This document shows positions 57,590 through 64,000 of a stretch of 64,000 nt of DNA, piece by piece. The notes under the pieces are model-generated. The model was given only the letters and a program-made list of their open reading frames with translations. It was not told where the DNA came from and did not search any database. A program made the position numbers and the translations under genes. The DNA is from Acinetobacter venetianus RAG-1 = CIP 110063 (GTDB taxonomy: Bacteria; Pseudomonadota; Gammaproteobacteria; Pseudomonadales; Moraxellaceae), in assembly GCF_000368585.1 (NCBI RefSeq), contig NZ_KB849560.1:124001-188000 (forward strand), written 5' to 3'. Each line of letters opens with the position of its first letter. Position 1 is the first letter of the stretch.

Positions 57590-58288
57590 TTAAATCCATG
57601 TTAAAAGTTCAGCATCACGTGCTTTTAAATAATGATGCTCATTAAAGCTGAGTAATTGCAACCGACCATCTACCCAACGCAGTGTTGTGACGCTGGCGTT
57701 AGCAATCGACCAATTCAATGCAAAAATCTGTTTCGCATTCAACCCCAAGACTTTGCCCACAGCCACAGAAATGACTCCACCTGAGCTAAATACTACGGCT
57801 TGCTTGTATCCTGTTACATCAATGTTGGCACAAAGGTTTTGCAAAGCCGTTTCTACACGTGCCTGAAAGGCTAACCATGTTTCATGATATTCATGGTCAT
57901 ATTGCTCTCCAATCCAGCGGTCAATCGCGCCATCAAAAATTTTAGCCAGATAGGCACGTGGATTGGTAACTTGAGCGACATCTTGCTTCAATAATTCAGG
58001 TTGATTAAAACGCGGCTCGTACTGAGCAAACACATGCTGATGATCAAACTCATTCCAAGCAGACTCTGTTTGCACCACAATGTCTTGAAAACTCTGAGCC
58101 AGAGCCAACTGCGCGGTTTGCTGATGACGCTGCATTGATCCTGCAATCACGAGAGGAGTATGTTTTAGTGTTGATTGAAAGAAATCACCTACCACCTGTG
58201 CTTGCTGCTCACCTTTAGCAGATAGTAGATCATAGCTCGCAGCTCCAAACGAGGCTTGCCCATGTCGCACTAAATAAATCGTGCTCAT
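57590..58288 (-). CDS. Histidine phosphatase family protein
   Basis: A 232-residue member of the phosphoglycerate-mutase-like superfamily. The RHG motif is STIYLVRHGQASFG with the phospho-accepting histidine, and the second histidine region includes VVFSSGGVISVAVGKVLG where a typical H is replaced by a serine/glycine stretch. It overlaps the upstream phosphotransferase gene by four bases. Its role with acyl-CoA metabolism is unclear; such phosphatases often sit in these operons in Acinetobacter and Pseudomonas. Confidence 0.85.
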   Translation of the reverse strand: MSTIYLVRHGQASFGAASYDLLSAKGEQQAQVVGDFFQSTLKHTPLVIAGSMQRHQQTAQLALAQSFQDIVVQTESAWNEFDHQHVFAQYEPRFNQPELLKQDVAQVTNPRAYLAKIFDGAIDRWIGEQYDHEYHETWLAFQARVETALQNLCANIDVTGYKQAVVFSSGGVISVAVGKVLGLNAKQIFALNWSIANASVTTLRWVDGRLQLLSFNEHHYLKARDAELLTWI

Positions 58289-59406
58289 CGTTTTAAAATA
58301 TCCTGTAATTTTGCTGCATATTCAGGGATTAATTGCTGTGCTTCTACATTATTTTCTGCGATGAGTTTTAATGCTCGAATATGTAAAGCCTGAATCATAA
58401 TCCAAAAATCTTTAAAAGCTGGATTATCGGTTTGTTGATGGTAATAACGATAATAAATTTGCTGAGCAATCACGGCTAAACGGAATAAACCAAACACTTC
58501 ATAAAATGCCCAGTTCGTCGACTGTAAGCCTGTTTTTTCCAGATAGTAATCGACCACTTGCTGACGCGTCAGCATTCCTTTTAAGTTAGTCGGCTGACGA
58601 CGGCTGGATTTCATCAGTGCGTCATCATCGTCTTGAATCCAATAGGCGAGGGCACTGCCCAAATCCATTAAGGGATCACCCAACGTTGCCATTTCCCAAT
58701 CCAGTACACCAATCACTTTTGTTGGATGTTGCGGATCTAAAATGACATTATCAAAGCGCCAATCATTATGAATCACACAAGTTTTAGAGTCGGCAGGGAT
58801 GTGCTCCTGTAGCCATTGGCGTACAAAAGCAAAATCAGGCACATTCGGCGTTAATGCTTTTTGATAACGTGTATCCCAGCCTTCAACCTGACGGCGGCAA
58901 TAACCTTCACCTTTGCCAAGTTTTTCCAGTTCTGTACCTTGATAAGGCACTTGATGCAACTCAATCAATTTATCCAAAACATTGAGACAAAGCTGCTGCA
59001 CTTGCGGTTCATCCAGTTGTAATTCTTTAGGCAAATTGGCACGCGGGATAATGCCTTCAATTCGCTTCATCACATAGAAATCACAACCAATGACATGTTC
59101 ATCTTGGCACAATGCAAGCATTTCAGGCAGGACAGGGTAGAAAGGTGCAAGATACTTTTGCACATGGTATTCACGAGCCATGTCATGTGCTGATTTTGCC
59201 TTTGTACCTTTCGGTGGGCGGCGTAAAATCAAATCGATATTGTCATATTCAAGACGATAGGTCCAATTCGATGCGCCTCCTGAATATTGGGTTACCTGTG
59301 CTTGACCTTGCAAGATGATACCCTGATTTTTCAACCACCTTTCAACCGCCGAAATATCCAGTTCTTCACCGTGACGAACTTGCGCACCCACATCAATTAC
59401 TGTCAT
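58285..59406 (-). CDS. Aminoglycoside-phosphotransferase-like kinase family protein (ACAD10/11-like)
   Basis: A 373-residue protein with an APH-type kinase fold: YSGGASNWTYRLEYDNIDLI, LRRPPKGTKAKSAHDMAREY, the catalytic loop CVIHNDWRFDNVILD and the metal motif VIGVLDWEMATLGDPLMDLG. In mammalian ACAD10/11 such a domain is fused to an acyl-CoA dehydrogenase and phosphorylates hydroxyacyl-CoA. Here the genes are separate but adjacent, 12 bp apart, pointing to catabolism of 4-hydroxy acids or related acyl compounds. Antibiotic resistance is not implied. Confidence 0.86.
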   Translation of the reverse strand: MTVIDVGAQVRHGEELDISAVERWLKNQGIILQGQAQVTQYSGGASNWTYRLEYDNIDLILRRPPKGTKAKSAHDMAREYHVQKYLAPFYPVLPEMLALCQDEHVIGCDFYVMKRIEGIIPRANLPKELQLDEPQVQQLCLNVLDKLIELHQVPYQGTELEKLGKGEGYCRRQVEGWDTRYQKALTPNVPDFAFVRQWLQEHIPADSKTCVIHNDWRFDNVILDPQHPTKVIGVLDWEMATLGDPLMDLGSALAYWIQDDDDALMKSSRRQPTNLKGMLTRQQVVDYYLEKTGLQSTNWAFYEVFGLFRLAVIAQQIYYRYYHQQTDNPAFKDFWIMIQALHIRALKLIAENNVEAQQLIPEYAAKLQDILKR

Positions 59407-59418
59407 TTGCTTATATCC

Positions 59419-60651
59419 TTATCCGCGACCATAACCACGTTTTTTTAACTCTAATTTAGCAATCATGCCTTTATGCACTTCATCAGGTCCATCGGCTAAA
59501 CGTAAACTGCGCGCTTGATTAAAAAATGCAGTCAGTGGAGTGTCTCGTGACACACCCTCACCACCGTGAATTTGAATCGCCATATCAACGACATTTTGCA
59601 ACACAGTTGGCGCAACCACTTTGATCGCTGAAATCTCAGTTAACGCTGCCATATTGCCTAGAGTATCCATTTTATAAGCTGCATACAGGGTCAATAACCG
59701 AGCTTGGTCGATTTGCACACGAGCATCCGCTACACGTTCCAAGTTACCCCCGAGTTTAAGAATTTCTTTCCCAAATGCTTTACGTGACATGCCTCGATCA
59801 ATCATCAACTCTAGCGCTTTTTCTGCTGCGCCTATACAACGCATACAGTGATGAATCCGTCCAGGTCCTAAACGCCCTTGGGCAATCTCAAAGCCTTGTC
59901 CTGCACCACCGATAAAGTTACTGACAGGCACACGCACATTGTCAAAATTGACCTGCCCATGTCCATGTGGTGCATCATAATCACCAAATACAGTAAGCAT
60001 TCGTTCAATGCTGACACCTTGAGTATCAATAGGCACCAGTACCATTGAGTGCTGATGATGACGATCTTTGCTTGGATCTGGCGTATAGGCCATGAAAATG
60101 ATCACTTTCGCATTCGGATCACCTAAACCTGACGACCACCATTTACGCCCATTCAGGACGATTTCATTACCCTCAATCACAGCCGTTGCTTGCATATTGG
60201 TCGCATCGCTCGATGCAACCGCAGGTTCAGTCATACAGAACACTGAACGAATTTCAGCATTCAATAGAGGGTGCAACCATTGTTGTTTCTGCTGTTCGCT
60301 ACCATAGCGCCATAACACTTCCATATTGCCGCTATCGGGTGCATTACAGTTAAAAACGGTCGGCGCAAGTAAACTACGTCCTGTGAGTTCGGCAATATGT
60401 GCGTATTCCTGCACAGATAAACCTACGCCGAGTTCTGCATCAGGCAAAAACATATTCCATAAGCCAGCTGCTTTGGCTTTCGCTTTGAGTTGTTCAAGTT
60501 GAGCTGGCCATTGCCATTTGGTCCAATCACTATCGACATTTAAACGATGTGTTTCATCCCAAAATGCTTTTTCTATTGGTTCTATTTCTTGTTGGATAAA
60601 TGCCTGTGCGCGAGCAATAAAATCCTGTGCACGTTCAGATAATGCAAACAT
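59419..60651 (-). CDS. Acyl-CoA dehydrogenase family protein
   Basis: A 410-residue flavin dehydrogenase. Typical text: CMTEPAVASSDATNMQATAV, LNGRKWWSSGLGDPNAKVII, GRIHHCMRCIGAAEKALELM, RKAFGKEILKLGGNLERVAD and QIHGGEGVSRDTPLTAFFNQ, ending in DGPDEVHKGMIAKLELKKRG. AGGGAG lies 6 bases before the ATG at 60651. It heads a four-gene operon with the kinase, phosphatase and SDR genes. The architecture matches ACAD10/11-like enzymes that remove 4-hydroxy groups via phosphorylation, an inference from neighbours. Confidence 0.92.
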   Translation of the reverse strand: MFALSERAQDFIARAQAFIQQEIEPIEKAFWDETHRLNVDSDWTKWQWPAQLEQLKAKAKAAGLWNMFLPDAELGVGLSVQEYAHIAELTGRSLLAPTVFNCNAPDSGNMEVLWRYGSEQQKQQWLHPLLNAEIRSVFCMTEPAVASSDATNMQATAVIEGNEIVLNGRKWWSSGLGDPNAKVIIFMAYTPDPSKDRHHQHSMVLVPIDTQGVSIERMLTVFGDYDAPHGHGQVNFDNVRVPVSNFIGGAGQGFEIAQGRLGPGRIHHCMRCIGAAEKALELMIDRGMSRKAFGKEILKLGGNLERVADARVQIDQARLLTLYAAYKMDTLGNMAALTEISAIKVVAPTVLQNVVDMAIQIHGGEGVSRDTPLTAFFNQARSLRLADGPDEVHKGMIAKLELKKRGYGRG

Positions 60652-60755
60652 TATCATCTCCCTAAATGAAAAATTTGGCGAAAAACACTTCGCTGCTTTA
60701 CATCACCATAAGCGAATATTTATTATGAATGAAATGATTTTATTTTATTCAAAAC

Positions 60756-60772
60756 TATGAATCAGATTCATA
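60756..60772. promoter_or_regulatory. Palindrome over the LysR start codon
   Basis: TATGAAT-CAG-ATTCATA, a perfect inverted repeat with 7-bp arms, overlaps the ATG at 60757. Another ATTATGAAT lies at 60723. It could be an autoregulatory site of the LysR protein or coincidence. Confidence 0.45.
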
Positions 60773-61692
60773 ATACAACCCCATTAGAAGTGGGAAATTT
60801 TCATCGTATTGATATTAATTTATACCCACTTTTCATCGCGATTTTTGAACAAAAAAGCATTTCCAAAGCGGCGCAATTACTCTGTATCAGCCAATCTGCG
60901 GTTAGCCATGCATTACAGCGATTACGTACACAACTACAAGATGAACTGTTTGTTCGCAGCGGACAAAAAATGCTGCCAACGCCGTATGCTGAGCAAATTT
61001 ATCAACCAATTCAAAATGCACTGCTCACGATTCAGAATATTGCAATTCCACAGCAAGACTTTGTACCAAGCATGCTGCAAAGCATTAAAATTGCCATACA
61101 TGATGAAATTGAACCAATTATTTTTCCGCAATTGGTTCATCATTTTGCTCAACTCAATCTTGATATTCAGTTTCTGAGTTCTAAGTTAGATCGTAAAAAT
61201 ATGCTGGCTGATTTATCAGCTCAACAAATTGATTTTGTGATTGATCTGGTGCAACCGTATCAAGCCAATTTACAGTTTGAAAACTTAATTGATGATCATT
61301 TTGTGGTGTGTACACAGCAAATGCAGATGGATTTATCACACTATCTCTCCGCACCACATATCGGTGTATCATCAAGGCGCACAGGCTTATTGCTTGAAGA
61401 TATTTATCTCAATCGTCAGCAACTGTCGCGGCAAATTTTCTTGCGCTGTCAGCATTATTCCACGGCGCTACAAGTGCTTGCCCAATACCCCGATGCAATT
61501 CTAACCATTCCACAAAGTATCCTTAAACATCTGCATTATGCAGAAAATTTAAATATTCATCCGCTACCCATCGAATTACCTAAAATTAAGATGGGCATGT
61601 ATTGGCATGACACAGTTCGGCACAATCCTCGTCATCAGTTTCTTCGAAACGAAATTTTGAAAGTTTTTGAGCCAACCAATTTAGCGCATTAA
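60757..61692 (+). CDS. LysR-family transcriptional regulator
   Basis: A 311-residue LysR protein. DNA-binding head: INLYPLFIAIFEQKSISKAA, QLLCISQSAVSHALQRLRTQ, then DELFVRSGQKMLPTPYAEQI. The effector domain begins around SIKIAIHDEIEPIIFPQLVH. It is transcribed divergently from the acyl-CoA dehydrogenase operon with about 105 bp between the two starts, so it very likely controls that operon. The inducer is unknown. Confidence 0.9.
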   Translation: MNQIHNTTPLEVGNFHRIDINLYPLFIAIFEQKSISKAAQLLCISQSAVSHALQRLRTQLQDELFVRSGQKMLPTPYAEQIYQPIQNALLTIQNIAIPQQDFVPSMLQSIKIAIHDEIEPIIFPQLVHHFAQLNLDIQFLSSKLDRKNMLADLSAQQIDFVIDLVQPYQANLQFENLIDDHFVVCTQQMQMDLSHYLSAPHIGVSSRRTGLLLEDIYLNRQQLSRQIFLRCQHYSTALQVLAQYPDAILTIPQSILKHLHYAENLNIHPLPIELPKIKMGMYWHDTVRHNPRHQFLRNEILKVFEPTNLAH

Positions 61693-61730
61693 AACGCTAA
61701 ACTTGGTTTTAGTTCGAATGAAGAAGAACT

Positions 61731-62927
61731 TTAATGCGTTGTAATGCTTAGCTCATCATCACAATTCATCAAATACACTTTAGAAATCATCAGCCGAAGA
61801 ATATATATAACTGCCATTGCAAAAACGATATAGCCAATATCAGCAAATAAAAAAGGAATCGAAAACAGGATCAATACAGTAATTGGATAAACCCAACGCC
61901 TCCATCCTGATAAATAAAACGCCTCATAAAACAGCCAAATATAAGTGCTGTATACCGCCAAACTGGCCGCAATAATTAATCCCATCATTTGGCTTGAAAT
62001 ATGTGCATGTTGTATTGAAACATCAACCGCGGCAGCTAAAGCAGCACCTAATACAGCAATACTGATAAAGATAAAAAAGTGGCCATAGCCCCATAAAAAC
62101 GGCTGCACACCACGGCGTTGATGGTGATGATGACTACGATCAAAATAGACCCACCACATCGCAAACATCATCAATAAACCGCCAATAATTAAAAATACTT
62201 CTTGGTAATTGATCACACGATTCGAAAAGGCTTCCTGTGTAGCGGCAAAACTGCCAATGATGGATTCGCCTAATACAATAATGGTCAGTAGCCCATAACG
62301 TTCGACAATATGATGTGGATGCCATGGCGTGGTTGCATGCTTTTCTGCATAAAAAGGAACGGCTAATTCAAAAAAGACCAGAATAAGAAATAACCACGTA
62401 GTCATGTGAATAGAGCTAAAATTACCAATCAGCCAGCCTAACTGAACCAACACGATACCGATTGCATAACGATAAGCAGTCACTTTGCGCTCGGGATCAT
62501 GCTTTGCCACACGTATCCATTGAGTGACTAAAGCCAATCGCATAATCACATAACCAATGATAATCACATCGAAATTGTGTTGTTGAAAAACGGCTGGAAT
62601 CCCAGCTGCCATCACTAATGACCCCGCGATTTGCACAAAAGTAAGACAACGATAAAGCGTGTCATCATTGTCATACGCCGAAGCAAACCACGTGAAATTC
62701 ATCCATGCCCACCACAGAGCAAAAAACACCATACAATAGGTCGGCAGAGCATGCCATAAATGCCCCTCAACCATGGCATGATGTAGTTGCTGCCCAGCAG
62801 TCGCAATGGCAACAACAAAAATAAGGTCAAATAAAAGCTCTAACGGGGTAGCAGCACGATGTGCTTCTTCAGGGTCACGAGGGGCAAACAATTTCAGGGG
62901 TTTATTTAGTATTTTTTCAGCACTCAT
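61731..62927 (-). CDS. Low-temperature-requirement protein A (LtrA) family
   Basis: A 398-residue membrane protein with about ten hydrophobic helices. The family signature is at the start: EEAHRAATPLELLFDLIFVV, AIATAGQQLHHAMVEG, then MVFFALWWAWMNFTWFASAY. The centre has HHIVERYGLLTIIVLGESII. LtrA was named for low-temperature growth in Listeria; the biochemical role is not known. It converges with the LysR gene with a 38-bp gap. Confidence 0.9.
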   Translation of the reverse strand: MSAEKILNKPLKLFAPRDPEEAHRAATPLELLFDLIFVVAIATAGQQLHHAMVEGHLWHALPTYCMVFFALWWAWMNFTWFASAYDNDDTLYRCLTFVQIAGSLVMAAGIPAVFQQHNFDVIIIGYVIMRLALVTQWIRVAKHDPERKVTAYRYAIGIVLVQLGWLIGNFSSIHMTTWLFLILVFFELAVPFYAEKHATTPWHPHHIVERYGLLTIIVLGESIIGSFAATQEAFSNRVINYQEVFLIIGGLLMMFAMWWVYFDRSHHHHQRRGVQPFLWGYGHFFIFISIAVLGAALAAAVDVSIQHAHISSQMMGLIIAASLAVYSTYIWLFYEAFYLSGWRRWVYPITVLILFSIPFLFADIGYIVFAMAVIYILRLMISKVYLMNCDDELSITTH

Positions 62928-63107
62928 TTCTTATTTCTCAAAACAAAATAAAGCTCTTCACGTATAACTTAATCGATCTGGGCTGTTTTACCTATTGCTT
63001 CGATCATACAAAAATCATGTTTAAAATTTATGCGTTGAACATTTGCTTAAATAGATTATTTGTGTAATTCTACGCACATATTTGGATGTCACCATCCATA
63101 CAAAATT

Positions 63108-63290
63108 TGTTGACAAGGGGAGTAGCCTCCTCCAAGCCTAAGAGCTCAAATACTTAGGTGTCAGAGCTTCGTCATTACACTTTGCAAAAAGTCGGACTCT
63201 GAGCATCACAATCATTTGTGATGTAGGCAAGACCTTGATCATGTTGAAACAGATGTATTAATTCATCTGGCAACTGGTCAAGGTTTTTTT
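63108..63290 (+). promoter_or_regulatory. yybP-ykoY manganese riboswitch with expression platform
   Basis: The core AAGGGGAGTAGCC (63115-63127) is the conserved internal loop of yybP-ykoY RNAs. AGGCAAGACCTTG (63225-63237) resembles the conserved 3' strand. The hairpin between (GCATCACAATCATTTGTGAT) forms a stem. Then ACCTTGA (63232-63238) can pair with TCAAGGT (63278-63284), followed by TTTTTTT: a terminator competing with the aptamer. Within it CAGATG/CATCTG forms an inner stem. It lies 30 bp before a TerC-family gene, a typical target. Mn binding is known for the class; the exact ends are estimated. Confidence 0.85.
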
Positions 63291-63318
63291 ATGTCCATTT
63301 GCCAGATAGGGAGTTGTG

Positions 63319-64000
63319 ATGGAAACTATCGGCAATTTATGGCTGTATGTTGCGTTCTTTGGCATTGTCATCGTCATGCTATTGATCGACTTTTTAGGCT
63401 TTAAACAAAAGCAAAACCAAGATGTTCCAATTAAGCAGGCGGCGTATTGGAGTATTGCTTGGGTCACTGTTGCCATGCTCTTTGGCGGTGGTTTGTGGTT
63501 CTACCTTCAGCAAACGTTGGGTGCGACCATAGCGAACCAAAAAACCATGGAATACTTCGCAGGTTATCTACTCGAAAAATCACTTGCGATTGATAACGTC
63601 TTCGTGTGGCTGATGATTTTCGCTGCATTTGCGATTCCACCCGCGCTACAACGTAAAATTTTACTTTACGGCGTACTTGGGGCAATCGTTCTAAGAACTA
63701 TCTTTATCTTTATCGGCGCTTGGTTTGTTCAAGAATTTTCTTGGGTACTGTATATCTTCGGCGCGTTCTTGGTCTATACAGGCTTTAAGTTCCTCAAAGG
63801 ACAAGATGAAGAAACCAATATCGAAGATATTAAATTGCTGAAATGGCTACGCAAACATATGCGTATTACGCCAAAACTAGAAGGCAATAAATTCTTCATT
63901 CGCCAAAATGGTGTGCTTTGGGCAACGCCTTTATTCTTGGTGTTAATCCTTGTTGAAGCTTCAGATGTAATTTTTGCTGTTGACTCCATCCCTGCGATTT
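63319..64000 (+). CDS. TerC/Alx-family membrane protein, N-terminal part
   Basis: 227 codons without a stop before the right edge. It starts METIGNLWLYVAFFGIVIVM with GGGAG upstream. Hydrophobic helices alternate with the family's acidic motifs: GYLLEKSLAIDNVFVWLMIF and LVLILVEASDVIFAVDSIPA. Members (Alx, MeeF/MeeY, TerC) are manganese exporters or metal-related proteins; the riboswitch upstream supports manganese export. The remaining part lies outside the window. A minus-strand frame over the same bases is a shadow. Confidence 0.92.
   Translation, partial: METIGNLWLYVAFFGIVIVMLLIDFLGFKQKQNQDVPIKQAAYWSIAWVTVAMLFGGGLWFYLQQTLGATIANQKTMEYFAGYLLEKSLAIDNVFVWLMIFAAFAIPPALQRKILLYGVLGAIVLRTIFIFIGAWFVQEFSWVLYIFGAFLVYTGFKFLKGQDEETNIEDIKLLKWLRKHMRITPKLEGNKFFIRQNGVLWATPLFLVLILVEASDVIFAVDSIPAI

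Noticed and set aside
58285..59406. Aminoglycoside resistance gene
   Set aside because: The APH-like kinase sits in an acyl-CoA dehydrogenase operon and matches ACAD10/11-like kinases, so resistance is not supported.
61731..62927. Internal frames at 62140-62325 and elsewhere in the LtrA gene
   Set aside because: Out-of-frame shadows of a recognised membrane protein.
63258..63989. Minus-strand frames over the right end
   Set aside because: The plus strand encodes a clear TerC/Alx protein behind a riboswitch; the minus frames are shadows.

Overview
This 64 kb window is chromosomal DNA of an Acinetobacter species. The protein families, roughly 40% GC composition and gene neighbourhoods (ampD/nadC, plc-rph, a desB/desC/desT-like set, ubiG-mupP-yciK, ssu, ribF-ileS-lspA-fkpB, grpE-dnaK, purEK, mpl) fit the A. 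baumannii/A. baylyi group. This is recognised by eye; no database was searched. A perfect ParB-type parS palindrome, a second parS-like site, a ribosomal RNA operon and three perfect DnaA boxes suggest a position on the origin-proximal side of the chromosome.

Layout. 0-7.7 kb: murJ (partial), ampD, nadC, a Tat-exported phospholipase C with a tiny lipoprotein gene upstream, rph, and a fatty-acid desaturase with its ferredoxin-reductase partner. 7.7-9.6 kb: a DesT-type operator cluster, three 78-bp tandem repeats, a FabR/DesT-like TetR regulator and a second TetR. 9.6-14.7 kb: dsbA, then ubiG-mupP-yciK, an RcnB-like protein and argA. 15-19.8 kb: an alkanesulfonate operon with two SsuA paralogues, ssuD, ssuC and ssuB. 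20-24.4 kb: a RutR-like regulator, a low-GC stretch with gene debris, an orphan lipoprotein, an IS-like remnant, a nucleosidase and a TDT-family transporter. 24.6-30.2 kb: ribF-ileS-lspA-fkpB and an FMN reductase. 30.6-36.8 kb: a frameshifted gene, then a complete rrn operon on the minus strand (16S-Ile-Ala-23S-5S).

36.8-45.2 kb: a periplasmic cyclophilin, the parS palindrome, an HSL-type esterase, a small lipoprotein, a metallo-beta-lactamase-fold protein lacking most metal ligands with a divergent LysR regulator, then grpE and dnaK (each behind a sigma-32-like promoter) and an intact MBL hydrolase. 45.3-48.8 kb: three tandem paralogous secreted or membrane-anchored matrixin-type metallopeptidases, each with a coiled coil inserted before the zinc helix. 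49-56.6 kb: an MltB-family transglycosylase, a desaturase flanked on both sides by a duplicated module of AT-rich palindromes plus perfect DnaA boxes, purK-purE, a DUF486 membrane protein, an orphan secreted protein and mpl. 56.8-62.9 kb: a four-gene acyl-CoA dehydrogenase operon with a divergent LysR regulator, and LtrA. 63.1 kb to the end: a yybP-ykoY-type manganese riboswitch and the start of terC/alx.

Themes. Peptidoglycan synthesis and recycling are well represented (murJ, ampD, mupP, mltB, mpl). So is membrane-lipid modification (two desaturases, DesT-like control, phospholipase C). The least explained signals are the DnaA-box/AT-palindrome modules around 50.7-52.3 kb and the metallopeptidase trio at 45.4-48.8 kb.
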